Below, piece by piece: positions 1 to 5,736 of a stretch of DNA of 9,232 nt. The notes beneath the pieces are model-generated. The model was not told the origin of the DNA. It worked only from the letters and a program-made list of their open reading frames with translations, and made no database searches. This stretch comes from Ktedonobacteraceae bacterium (GTDB taxonomy: Bacteria > Chloroflexota > Ktedonobacteria > Ktedonobacterales > Ktedonobacteraceae), in the NCBI GenBank assembly GCA_014896635.1, contig JADBKA010000188.1, positions 1 to 9,232 of the forward strand, given 5' to 3'. A program made the position numbers and the translations under genes. Numbering within the stretch: position 1 is the stretch's first letter; every line of letters starts with the position of its first letter.

Positions 1-423
1 GGGCGCGGCTGCATTGTCAGACACGGCGCATATGTGCGTGCAGATACGCTCGCAGGCGAGAACTGCATCATCGGCCACGCCAGCGAGACCAAGAACGCCA
101 TTCTGCTACCGGGCAGCAGCGCCGCCCACTTCGCTTATGTGGGCGATAGCATTCTCGGCAATCGCGTCAATCTGGGTGCGGGCGTCAAACTCGCTAATTT
201 TCGCCTGGATGGCGGTCAGATCACCGTCAGAGCAAACAACCAGAAGTACGCCACCGGCCTGAACAAGCTCGGTGCGATCCTGGGCGACGACTGCCAGCTC
301 GGCTGCAACTCGGTCTGCAACCCCGGCACGCTGCTCGGTCCGCGCAGCGTCGTCTACGCCCTGACCTCTGTCTCCGGCTATCATGCCGCCGGCAGCATCC
401 TGAAATCGCCCTCGATTGCGTAG
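1..423 (+). CDS. GlmU-like left-handed beta-helix transferase, C-terminal part (5' truncated by window edge)
   Basis: The reading frame is open from base 1 to a TAG at 421-423, so 140 C-terminal residues are visible. They form hexapeptide-type turns (IIGHASETKNAILL, YVGDSILGNRVNLGAGV, LGAILGDDCQLGCNSVCNPGTLLGP) of the left-handed beta-helix seen in GlmU and related sugar-1-phosphate nucleotidyl/acyltransferases. The SSAAHFAYVGDS segment aligns with the GlmU region holding the acetyltransferase histidine and tyrosine (VNHLxYxGD). The next turn reads KLANFRLDGG rather than the GlmU TITCNYDG, so it resembles the nucleotidyltransferases with a trailing beta-helix that are often annotated as UDP-GlcNAc diphosphorylase or glucose-1-phosphate thymidylyltransferase. 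The N-terminal Rossmann nucleotidyltransferase domain, if present, lies outside the window, so the substrate cannot be stated. It converges on hisF across a 71-bp gap. Confidence 0.75.
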   Translation, partial: GRGCIVRHGAYVRADTLAGENCIIGHASETKNAILLPGSSAAHFAYVGDSILGNRVNLGAGVKLANFRLDGGQITVRANNQKYATGLNKLGAILGDDCQLGCNSVCNPGTLLGPRSVVYALTSVSGYHAAGSILKSPSIA

Positions 424-437
424 CACGATTTCAGGTC

Positions 438-493
438 ACTCCTTGCGCCTCTTGTTTTGCGACAGGAAATTGCATTTCTGAACGCAAGGGAGT
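438..493. terminator. Possible bidirectional hairpin between converging genes
   Basis: ACTCCTTGCG (438-447) is complementary to CGCAAGGGAGT (483-493) apart from one extra G, enclosing a 35-nt loop that can itself form a small GAAAT/ATTTC stem. It lies in the gap between two converging genes, where a shared terminator is expected. There is no convincing T-tract on either side, so this is only a candidate. Confidence 0.25.
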
Positions 494-494
494 A

Positions 495-1262
495 TCAGAT
501 CGGGCGTACCAGCACGCCCTTCGCCTGGAGATACGCTTTCACTTCACGGATGCGGTACTCGCCGAAGTGGAAGATGGAAGCGGCCAGCACCGCGTCGGCT
601 CCGCCAATGGTCAGACCCTCGTAGAGGTGCTCGATAGTACCGACGCCGCCGGACGCGATGACCGGCACGGTGACGGCGTGCGAGATCATGGCAGTGAGTT
701 GGAGATCGTAGCCCTGCTTTGTGCCATCACGGTCCATGCTGGTCAGTAGAATCTCGCCGGCGCCCAACTCCACGCCGCGCAGCGCCCACTCCAGCACGTC
801 TTTGCCTGTCGGCGTGCGCCCGCCATGAATAAAAACTTCGTAGCCACTGGGCATGGCCGGATTGGAGCGCGCATCGATTGCCAGGACAATGCACTGCGCG
901 CCGAATTGCTCGGAGCCGGCGGTGATGACTTCGGGATGCTGCACTGCTGCCGTATTGAGCGAGATTTTATCAGCCCCGGCCCGCAGCGTCGTACGAATAT
1001 CATCGACGCTGCGGATACCCCCACCTACGGTCACGGGAATAAACACCTGCTCAGCCGTGCGCCGCACAACGTCAAGCATGGTGACGCGGTTCTCATGCGA
1101 GGCTGTGATGTCAAGAAAGACGACTTCGTCCGCGCCTTCACTGTTATAGAACGCGGCCAGTTCGACTGGATCACCGGCATCACGTAGATTGACGAAGTTG
1201 ACACCTTTCACTACTCGCCCGCCGGTGACATCAAGACAGGGAATGATACGCCTGGTTAGCAT
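495..1262 (-). CDS. hisF: Imidazole glycerol phosphate synthase, cyclase subunit HisF
   Basis: HisF is the cytoplasmic (beta/alpha)8-barrel that, with the glutaminase HisH, uses ammonia to convert PRFAR into imidazole glycerol phosphate and AICAR. This links histidine and purine synthesis. The 255-residue length matches the family. The N-terminus RRIIPCLDV places the catalytic base at Asp11, and LAIDAR places the catalytic acid at Asp130. The phosphate-binding loops VTVGGGI (about 78-84) and VIASGGV (about 200-208) and the SMDRDGT loop are all present. The ATG at 1262 lies inside the end of hisA (7-bp overlap). It is preceded on the minus strand by AGAGAGG, 8 nt upstream, so the pair is probably translationally coupled. 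No hisH is visible in the window. Confidence 0.97.
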   Translation of the reverse strand: MLTRRIIPCLDVTGGRVVKGVNFVNLRDAGDPVELAAFYNSEGADEVVFLDITASHENRVTMLDVVRRTAEQVFIPVTVGGGIRSVDDIRTTLRAGADKISLNTAAVQHPEVITAGSEQFGAQCIVLAIDARSNPAMPSGYEVFIHGGRTPTGKDVLEWALRGVELGAGEILLTSMDRDGTKQGYDLQLTAMISHAVTVPVIASGGVGTIEHLYEGLTIGGADAVLAASIFHFGEYRIREVKAYLQAKGVLVRPI

Positions 1263-2005
1263 GACTCGTTCCTCTCTATCGTGCGGATCGCGGCAGCCAG
1301 GTCCACGTTCCCGCTGTAAATCGCCTTGCCGACAATCGCGCCCTCAACTGATAAGCGAGAAAGCGCGCGCAAATCGTCTAGCGAACTGACGCCGCCAGAA
1401 GCAATCAAAGTCGCCGGCACAGGGACCGGTGTGGTTTGCAGAGCTTGCAGCATCTCCGCCAGCGCCTTGAAATTCGGTCCGCTGAGCGCGCCATCACGTG
1501 CAATGTCGGTATAAATAAAGCGCCGCACACCGCTCTGACTCAACTCCACCGCGAGCGGCGCAGCCTGGACACGCGAAGTTTCACGCCACCCGGCAATTGC
1601 AACCAGGCCATCGCGCGCGTCAATGCCGACGGCAATGCGCTCGCCCCACCGCGCCAGGGCAGCATCCAGCAGCGCGCGGTCAGTGATGGCAACCGTCCCC
1701 AGGATTACCCGTTCAACGCCCAGGTCCAGAATCTGTTGAATATGTGCGAGCGAGCGCATACCGCCGCCGACCTCGATATGGAGCGTCGTGGCGGCTCGTA
1801 TGCGCCCGATCAGTTCAGCATTCGCTGGATAGCCCTGAGCCGCACCATCCAGATCCACGACATGTAGCCAGCTCGCTCCGCACTCCTGCCAGCGCTGCGC
1901 TACTTCTACTGGATCTTCGCTATACGTCGTCACCCGGCTATAGTCGCCCTGTAAGAGCCGCACACAGCGCCCATCTTTGATATCAATGGCCGGCAATATA
2001 ATCAT
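1256..2005 (-). CDS. hisA: Phosphoribosylformimino-5-aminoimidazole carboxamide ribotide isomerase HisA
   Basis: HisA performs the Amadori isomerisation of ProFAR to PRFAR, the substrate of HisF, which is encoded immediately downstream. The 249-residue length is typical. The N-terminus [12 protein letters not shown] gives the catalytic base Asp8, and VGIDARDG gives Asp129, the expected general acid. The half-barrel repeat motifs IEVGGGMR (about 77-84) and LIASGGV are intact, as is the [13 protein letters not shown] substrate-binding loop. The upstream Shine-Dalgarno is weak (GCGAGAG just before the ATG at 2005). The gene heads a two-gene leftward hisA-hisF unit whose promoter must lie in 2006-2222, where I could not single out a convincing sigma70 site. 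Confidence 0.97.
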   Translation of the reverse strand: MIILPAIDIKDGRCVRLLQGDYSRVTTYSEDPVEVAQRWQECGASWLHVVDLDGAAQGYPANAELIGRIRAATTLHIEVGGGMRSLAHIQQILDLGVERVILGTVAITDRALLDAALARWGERIAVGIDARDGLVAIAGWRETSRVQAAPLAVELSQSGVRRFIYTDIARDGALSGPNFKALAEMLQALQTTPVPVPATLIASGGVSSLDDLRALSRLSVEGAIVGKAIYSGNVDLAAAIRTIERNESC

Positions 2006-2206
2006 TTTGCTCTCGCTTTCACGCTCACTTTGCCTATCAGTCTACCATGTCAGAGCAAGTAGTACCCAATTAGCCATTCAAAAAACCGCTTTTCCGCTTA
2101 TCCTGCTGGTTCTTAGAGCAAATAGTTCAGTCACCATCTCTTTCCCCTCATTCGTGTACCAGAAAGGACAGGGAATGAGCAGGAAGGGTAGCCATAAGAT
2201 AGTGAG

Positions 2207-2213
2207 AAAGGAG
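2207..2213 (+). promoter_or_regulatory. Shine-Dalgarno deciding the DUF2795 start
   Basis: AAAGGAG lies 9 nt upstream of the ATG at 2223. This supports that start over an in-frame ATG at 2175, which has an AAAGGA 6 nt before it and would add 16 residues not typical of the family. The rest of the 2006-2222 gap should contain the hisA and DUF2795 promoters, but no clear -35/-10 pair was seen. Confidence 0.6.
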
Positions 2214-2222
2214 AAAACAGCG

Positions 2223-2438
2223 ATGGCAAAAATTAATCCCGTGCAGGTAGAGAAATTCCTGAAAGGGCTTGATTATCCTGCCAGCAAACAGGATATCGTC
2301 AAGCACGCTCAGCAGCACGGCGCTGACCAGAATGTCCTTGAGGCGCTCAAGCAGATGCCTGATCGCACATTTGAAGGGCCAACAGGCATCAGCCAGGCTA
2401 TCGGCGAGATTGATCGCAAGCAGGGCGGAAGCAGCTAA
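2223..2438 (+). CDS. DUF2795 domain-containing small protein
   Basis: This is a 71-residue cytoplasmic protein with no signal peptide or membrane segment. The sequence MAKINPVQVEKFLKGLDYPASK, continuing with DIVKHAQQHGADQNVLEALKQMP, is typical of DUF2795. These are small all-helical proteins, common in Chloroflexota, Actinobacteria and cyanobacteria, with no established biochemical role. The C-terminal part, FEGPTGISQAIGEID, matches the family's conserved end. It is probably monocistronic, with its own strong ribosome binding site and an intrinsic terminator directly behind it. Annotation beyond the family name would be a guess. Confidence 0.88.
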   Translation: MAKINPVQVEKFLKGLDYPASKQDIVKHAQQHGADQNVLEALKQMPDRTFEGPTGISQAIGEIDRKQGGSS

Positions 2439-2450
2439 TCAGCGAGTGCT

Positions 2451-2487
2451 AAGTGCCTGGTCTGATAAAAAGACCGGGCGCTTTTTT
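2451..2487 (+). terminator. Rho-independent terminator of the DUF2795 gene
   Basis: A 13-bp stem pairs 2451-2463 (AAGTGCCTGGTCT) with 2471-2483 (AGACCGGGCGCTT). It includes two G-T wobble pairs and closes a 7-nt loop (GATAAAA). A run of six T follows at 2482-2487. It begins 12 bp after the stop codon. The transposon target TTAC starts two bases after the T-run. Confidence 0.88.
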
Positions 2488-2488
2488 A

Positions 2489-2492
2489 TTAC
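2489..2492 (+). other. IS605-type target tetranucleotide TTAC (left cleavage site, also the expected TnpB TAM)
   Basis: IS200/IS605 elements insert 3' of a short specific tetra- or pentanucleotide without duplicating it. TTAC is the target of IS608. Here it sits exactly 19 nt before the foot of the left-end hairpin, the spacing known for IS608. The same motif serves TnpB as target-adjacent motif in this family. Confidence 0.75.
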
Positions 2493-2507
2493 AAAGAAAC
2501 GGCCCAG

Positions 2508-2532
2508 AAAGCTCCGCCTTTCTAAGGCGGAG
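2508..2532 (+). repeat. Left-end (LE) hairpin with AAAG guide
   Basis: The perfect 9-bp stem CTCCGCCTT (2512-2520) pairs with AAGGCGGAG (2524-2532) around a TCT loop. AAAG (2508-2511) lies directly 5' of the stem. In IS608 the identical AAAG pairs with TTAC to select the left cleavage site, so the arrangement is directly comparable. Confidence 0.8.
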
Positions 2533-2594
2533 ATGAATGGGCGTTCCTTATTTGGGGCAAGATGGGCGGGGACAGCGCCGAGCAGACACCCGTC

Positions 2595-2984
2595 TCAGTT
2601 CTCGCTTTGTTGCTGAATATATCGTTCTCTCGTTGCGCTGCTGACATTGCCGGCTGTCGAGAGGAAGTAGGAGGGGGACCACAGAGTCGGCAGGTTCCTC
2701 AAGTGAACAAATTCCTTTCGCAACAAGCGCGAGGATCGCCCTTTGATTAATCTGGGAATGTCCGAGGGAAGGGTGGTCGGGTTCGTCCGCACAAACACAT
2801 GCACATGATCGGGCTGAATCGCCAGTTCCACCAATTGCCACTCATGCTCATTGATGACCTCATGAATAATCTGCTGCAACCGCTTTTGAACCGGCCCGAC
2901 CAACACACGCCGTCGCCTCTTTGGGCACCAGATCAGGTGGTACACGATGAGGTGGACGCTATGCCGGTCATGCTGATAGTCCAC
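2595..2984 (-). CDS. tnpA: IS200/IS605-family Y1 HUH transposase TnpA
   Basis: This single-strand DNA transposase excises and inserts the element as circular ssDNA, using a 5'-phosphotyrosine intermediate. The protein has 129 residues, at the short end of the family. The N-terminus (DYQHDRHSVHLIVYHLIWCPKR) is characteristic. The metal-binding HUH motif is His60-Val-His62 in QPDHVHVFV. The nucleophile is Tyr122 in RYIQQQ near the C-terminus, so the active site looks intact. The start is a GTG at 2984-2982, the only one matching the family N-terminus, with AAGAGG about 9 nt upstream. The upstream HTH gene ends 21 bp before this start, suggesting one leftward transcript for both. The stop lies 62 bp inside the left-end hairpin. 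Confidence 0.93.
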   Translation of the reverse strand: MDYQHDRHSVHLIVYHLIWCPKRRRRVLVGPVQKRLQQIIHEVINEHEWQLVELAIQPDHVHVFVRTNPTTLPSDIPRLIKGRSSRLLRKEFVHLRNLPTLWSPSYFLSTAGNVSSATRERYIQQQSEN

Positions 2985-3005
2985 GGGCGCGCACCTCTTG
3001 TTTTT

Positions 3006-3221
3006 TTATCTTTCCTCTTCTTCTGCCTGACCTGGCTTTATCTGCTTTCGTTGCGCGTCAATATATGCCTGGATATCACTTCTCAGAAACTTCCAGAGAT
3101 CACCTACCCTGAAGGCGGGAATTTTGCCTTGTTTGGCTAAATTAATGACCGTCCTCGGTTTCACGCCCAACATTCTGGCAGCTTGCTCAGAGTCGAGAGG
3201 TTCTTCAATGTCATTCGACAT
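3006..3221 (-). CDS. Excisionase/MerR-like HTH protein carried inside the IS605-type element
   Basis: A 71-residue protein with one winged helix-turn-helix of the excisionase (HTH_17) type spans roughly residues 9-56. Its sequence LDSEQAARMLGVKPRTVINL, then KQGKIPAFRVGDLWKFLRSDIQAYID, follows the family pattern of recognition helix, wing (PAFRVG.LWKF) and closing helix. The tail is charged (AEEEER). The ATG at 3221 has AAAGGAG 12 nt upstream, slightly long spacing, but no alternative start exists. It is the first gene of an HTH-tnpA transcription unit and faces tnpB across a divergent promoter region. Known relatives bind DNA as excisionases or local repressors, and IS607 transposases carry a similar domain fused to a serine recombinase. 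By inference, it regulates the element's promoters or assists TnpA. Such a gene is not a standard part of IS605. Confidence 0.85.
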   Translation of the reverse strand: MSNDIEEPLDSEQAARMLGVKPRTVINLAKQGKIPAFRVGDLWKFLRSDIQAYIDAQRKQIKPGQAEEEER

Positions 3222-3257
3222 GTCCGTAGTGTTCTCCTTTCACGTCTATGTGCGACT

Positions 3258-3287
3258 ATGATAACACACACAGACACGTATGGTCAA
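3258..3287 (-). promoter_or_regulatory. Candidate sigma70 promoter for the HTH-tnpA unit
   Basis: Read on the minus strand, TTGACC (3287-3282), an 18-nt spacer and TATCAT (3263-3258) each match the consensus at five of six positions. Transcription would start near 3251 and give a short leader containing AAAGGAG (3240-3234) before the HTH start. Confidence 0.6.
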
Positions 3288-3306
3288 TAAACCGAGACAA
3301 ATACCC

Positions 3307-3335
3307 TTGACAACATACACAACGTCAGGTACACT
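3307..3335 (+). promoter_or_regulatory. Candidate sigma70 promoter for tnpB
   Basis: A perfect TTGACA -35 (3307-3312), a 17-nt spacer and TACACT (3330-3335) lead into tnpB. Its -35 is 19 bp from the -35 of the divergent HTH promoter, so a single bound regulator could affect both. The predicted transcript starts near 3342. Confidence 0.65.
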
Positions 3336-3442
3336 AGAGACGGAACAGGAACGGTATGCGTGGAATGCGCCTGACCGGAATGGGCACGCTCTTCCAGAAT
3401 ATCAAAGCACAAGCATCTACGCATGAGGGTAGGGACAAGGAT

Positions 3443-4669
3443 ATGCTGATCTACGAGTACAAACTGGATGGGAAAAAGCCTCAATATCAGGCCATTGAGG
3501 AAGCCATTCGCATCGTGCAATTCATCCGCAACAAGTGTCTGCGCAAGTGGATGGACGGGCACGGGGTTTCCAAAAATGATTTGCAGTGCTATTGCGCTGT
3601 TCTTGCCCAGGAGTACTCGTTTGCCGCACGGCTCAACTCCCAGGCTCGTCAAACATCAGCGGATCGGGCCTGGACCTCTATTTCCCGCTTCTACAAGAAT
3701 TGCCGCGAAAAGAAACCTGGCAAAAAGGGCTATCCCCGCTTCCAACACGATAACCGCTCGGTGGAGTACAAACAAACGGGATGGAAGATCGAGCCCGATG
3801 GCAAACACATCACCTTCACCGATGGCTGTGGGATTGGCACATTGCGCCTGGTTGGCAACAAAAAGCAGGAGGTGGAAACCTTCCCGGTCAAACAGATCAA
3901 ACGGGTTCGTATCGTGCGTCGTGCCGATGGCTACTACTGTCAATTCGGAGTCCAGTCTGTACGCAAGGTTGAACACACTGCGACCGGCAAAGCGGTCGGC
4001 ATTGATCTGGGGTTAAAGGTCTATTATACTGACTCCGATGGGAATACCATAGAGAACCCACGTCATTATCGCAAGGCGGAGAAGCGGTTAAAGCGGCTGC
4101 ATCGTCAACTTTCTCGCAAACAAAAAGGGTCCGCCAATCGCCGACGCGCCCGCAAGCAGTTAGCAAAGGCGTCACTTTCGGTCCAGAGGCAGCGCGAAGA
4201 TTTTGCCAGAAAGCAGGCAAGCGCGTTGGTGTCATCTCACGATTTCATTGCCTATGAAGACTTGAAGATCCGCAACATGGTCCGTAACCGCCATCTCTCC
4301 AAATCGATCAGTGATGCCAGTTGGGGGAAGTTCCTGCAATGGGTCAGGTACTATGGGACCATGCATGAGATCCCCGTCATTGCCGTTCCCCCACAGTTCA
4401 CCTCTCAGGATTGCTCAGGCTGTGGCACACGGGTGAAAAAGAGCCTCTCCGTGCGTACCCACATCTGTCCAACCTGTGGCCTGGTTCTGGACAGAGACGA
4501 AAATGCCGCTGTAAACATCTTGCACGCTGGACTTCTTATACTCCTTCTCATGGCTTTTGCCGGTACCGTGGGACACACGGGAACCTCCTCCGAAGAGGAA
4601 AACGCTTCTGGACAGCCCGCCGCTACTCGTCCTTCTCGCAAGGGAAAGACGGGCAAGCGGGCTGGATGA
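3443..4669 (+). CDS. tnpB: RNA-guided endonuclease TnpB (IS605 OrfB)
   Basis: TnpB uses a guide RNA from the element's right end to cut DNA beside the target motif, which favours retention of the transposon. Numbered from this start (408 residues), it has the N-terminal wedge/REC region (1-180), a RuvC-like domain with Asp188 (GIDLG), Glu272 (YEDLKI) and Asp352 (DRDENAAVN), and a zinc ribbon with Cys324, 327, 342 and 345 (CSGCG, CPTCG). The spacing is close to ISDra2 TnpB, and nothing appears missing. I chose the ATG at 3443 because MLIYEYKLDG is the usual family N-terminus and AGGGA lies 7 nt upstream. An in-frame ATG at 3356, 5 nt behind AGGA and just downstream of the promoter, would add 29 residues and cannot be excluded. 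The low-complexity basic tail (about 375-408) overlaps the guide-RNA scaffold. Confidence 0.93.
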   Translation: MLIYEYKLDGKKPQYQAIEEAIRIVQFIRNKCLRKWMDGHGVSKNDLQCYCAVLAQEYSFAARLNSQARQTSADRAWTSISRFYKNCREKKPGKKGYPRFQHDNRSVEYKQTGWKIEPDGKHITFTDGCGIGTLRLVGNKKQEVETFPVKQIKRVRIVRRADGYYCQFGVQSVRKVEHTATGKAVGIDLGLKVYYTDSDGNTIENPRHYRKAEKRLKRLHRQLSRKQKGSANRRRARKQLAKASLSVQRQREDFARKQASALVSSHDFIAYEDLKIRNMVRNRHLSKSISDASWGKFLQWVRYYGTMHEIPVIAVPPQFTSQDCSGCGTRVKKSLSVRTHICPTCGLVLDRDENAAVNILHAGLLILLLMAFAGTVGHTGTSSEEENASGQPAATRPSRKGKTGKRAG

Positions 4670-4726
4670 AGGAAGAACCCTCCGGCTTCAGCCGGGGGAG
4701 TGTCAGGTGGGTATACTGGTTTTCGT
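4560..4726 (+). ncRNA. Putative omegaRNA (reRNA) of TnpB with guide from flanking DNA
   Basis: In IS605-type elements the TnpB guide RNA is derived from the 3' end of the tnpB transcript. Its scaffold runs into the right-end hairpin and its guide is the 16-20 nt beyond the element. Here that gives a scaffold covering the tnpB 3' end and the 4679-4698 hairpin, ending at 4706, with a guide starting GTGGGTATACTGG at 4707. The 3' boundary follows from the element end. The 5' boundary is approximate, since I cannot fold or compare it. Confidence 0.5.
4675..4706 (+). repeat. Right-end (RE) hairpin, GAAC guide and TCAG cleavage site
   Basis: GAAC (4675-4678) lies directly 5' of the stem CCTCCGGC (4679-4686) / GCCGGGGG (4691-4698). 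The loop is TTCA. The T at 4681 either wobbles with G or is extruded, as in IS608 hairpins. TCAG (4703-4706) follows 4 nt after the stem. In IS608 the right guide GAAT pairs with TCAA. Here both partners differ at the interacting fourth base in a compensatory way. Confidence 0.75.
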
Positions 4727-4895
4727 CGGGCTTACCGCCTGGGATACACAGAAGATCAAACGCTGGACCGCGTCGGTGAATCCGGCGAATCTGGAGAATG
4801 TGCAGCGTTTCGCTATTCTTGGCGCGCTGGAGCTGTACCTGGATTTCATCAACCTGTTCCTGCTCTTGCTGCGCATCTTTGGACGCCGCCGCTAA
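4707..4895 (+). pseudogene. Bax inhibitor-1 (BI-1/YccA) family protein, C-terminal fragment cut off by the transposon
   Basis: Starting at the first base beyond the transposon, the frame encodes 62 residues. VGILVFVGLTAWDTQKIKRW and AILGALELYLDFINLFLLLL, followed by RIFGRRR and TAA, are the last two membrane segments of BI-1/YccA-type proteins, including the conserved TAxDTQKIK and LGALxLYLDFINLFLxLLR motifs. These are multi-span inner-membrane proteins implicated in ion leak and stress responses. The full protein normally has over 200 residues. The missing five or so membrane segments are not left of the element, where the DUF2795 gene and its terminator lie, so this is a remnant without its own start. 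The frame stays open upstream to 4557, but only by reading tnpB and right-end DNA out of frame. It converges on the crotonase gene with a 10-bp gap. Confidence 0.85.
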
Positions 4896-4905
4896 AAAAT
4901 TGGTT

Positions 4906-5709
4906 TCAGGCTTCGGCTGCTTTTTCTGATTTCGGGTCAGGACGGGCAAAATTGGGATGGCGCTTTTCGAGGAAAGCGCGCATGCCTTCCTGAGCATCAG
5001 GAATCTGTGAGGCCGAGGCCATGACCTCAATAGCGTAGTTGTAAGCCTGGACCTGCGGCAGGTCAATCTGAGCGTAGTACGCCTGTTTCCCGATAGCTTT
5101 GGAGATGAAACTGCCACGTGTGGCAGCTTCGAGCAGGCTCTGCGCGGCAGAAACCAGGTCTTCGGGCGGCACTACGCGATTCACCAGACCCCAGTCAGCG
5201 GCGGTCTGGGCGTCGATAGGCTCGCCAGTGAGCAGCATTTCGAGTGCGCGTTTGCGCCCGATATTACGGCTCACGGCGACCATCGGCGTCGTGCAGAACC
5301 AGCCCCCTTTGCCGCCAGGCGTGGCGAATGCGGCGGTGGTCGCAGCGACGGCCAGATCACAGGTTGCCACAAGCTGGCAGCCAGCAGCGGTGGCAAGCGC
5401 ATGCACCCGCGCCAGCACAGGTTGCGGGATGGCCTGGATCGTATCCATCATCGTTGTGCAGACGCGCAGCAACTTACGCATGGCCGTAATATCCTGACCT
5501 ACCATGTCGGCAAAATCGTGTCCGGCTGAAAAAGCGGGACCGTTGGCGGCGAGAATAGCGCCAAGCGCGCTGCTCTCGCCCACGCGCCGAAAAGCGTCGG
5601 TCAGCTCGGTCATCATCGCCAGCGAGAGAGCATTGCGGCGTTTCGGGTTGTTCATGGTGATGGTAGCGTAATCACCATGAAAGTGTAGTTCGATCAATTC
5701 ATAGGGCAT
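4906..5709 (-). CDS. Enoyl-CoA hydratase/isomerase (crotonase) family protein, ECHDC3-like
   Basis: A 267-residue cytoplasmic crotonase-fold protein. NPKRRNALSLAMM is the family N-terminal motif. The oxyanion-hole loops are FSAGHDF (about 61-67) and TAAGCQLVATCDLAVA (about 107-122), followed by FATPGGKGGWFCTTP and the LTGEPIDAQTAADWGLVNRVVP segment. The pattern most resembles ECHDC3-like proteins, where SGHD, AAGCQLVA and FATPG are conserved. The two glutamates that activate water in true hydratases are replaced (Gln in AAGCQ, Gly in FATPGG), so simple enoyl-CoA hydration is unlikely. The acyl-CoA fold and oxyanion hole are retained, and the reaction is unknown. The ATG at 5709 has AAAGGA 9 nt upstream and a candidate promoter with a perfect TATAAT. 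The C-terminus ends in a short polar tail. Confidence 0.9.
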   Translation of the reverse strand: MPYELIELHFHGDYATITMNNPKRRNALSLAMMTELTDAFRRVGESSALGAILAANGPAFSAGHDFADMVGQDITAMRKLLRVCTTMMDTIQAIPQPVLARVHALATAAGCQLVATCDLAVAATTAAFATPGGKGGWFCTTPMVAVSRNIGRKRALEMLLTGEPIDAQTAADWGLVNRVVPPEDLVSAAQSLLEAATRGSFISKAIGKQAYYAQIDLPQVQAYNYAIEVMASASQIPDAQEGMRAFLEKRHPNFARPDPKSEKAAEA

Positions 5710-5736
5710 GGTGTCTGTTCCTTTCTTCTTTCTGAC

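Larger units (their letters stand above)
2493..4706 (+). mobile_element. IS200/IS605-family (IS605-type) transposon, 2214 bp, apparently complete, with an extra HTH gene
   Basis: Ends were placed from the known IS608 recognition logic. At the left are TTAC (2489-2492), a 19-nt linker, guide AAAG (2508-2511) and a hairpin (2512-2532). At the right are guide GAAC (4675-4678), a hairpin (4679-4698) and cleavage site TCAG (4703-4706). The cargo is tnpA on the minus strand, a small HTH gene upstream of it, and tnpB on the plus strand. This is the divergent tnpA/tnpB layout of IS605. All catalytic residues of TnpA and TnpB are present, so the element may be autonomous. There is no target duplication, as expected for single-strand peel-and-paste transposition. 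It is somewhat long for the group, partly because of the HTH gene. Its two flanks do not belong together. Confidence 0.85.

Noticed and set aside
106..426. Minus-strand ORF opposite the beta-helix gene
   Set aside because: It is a shadow of a well-supported coding frame with hexapeptide repeats and has no recognisable protein features.
1977..2222. N-terminal extension of the DUF2795 protein from an upstream ATG
   Set aside because: The added residues do not match the family, and a strong AAAGGAG lies 9 nt before the ATG at 2223.
3260..3275. Short AC-rich run as a microsatellite or CRISPR-like repeat
   Set aside because: It is too short and lies within the spacer of a plausible promoter. No repeat-spacer periodicity was found anywhere in the window.
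3284..3976. Minus-strand ORFs opposite tnpB
   Set aside because: They are antisense shadows of the intact TnpB frame and show no domain.
2493..4706. Classification as IS607 because of the MerR/excisionase-like HTH
   Set aside because: No serine recombinase domain is present. The transposase has the HUH motif and C-terminal tyrosine of the IS200/IS605 Y1 family, and the ends have IS608-type hairpins.
4557..4895. A 112-residue plus-strand ORF considered as an independent gene
   Set aside because: Its first 50 codons read the tnpB 3' end and the transposon right end out of frame. Only the part after 4706 has recognisable (BI-1) protein sequence, so it is a truncated gene fragment.
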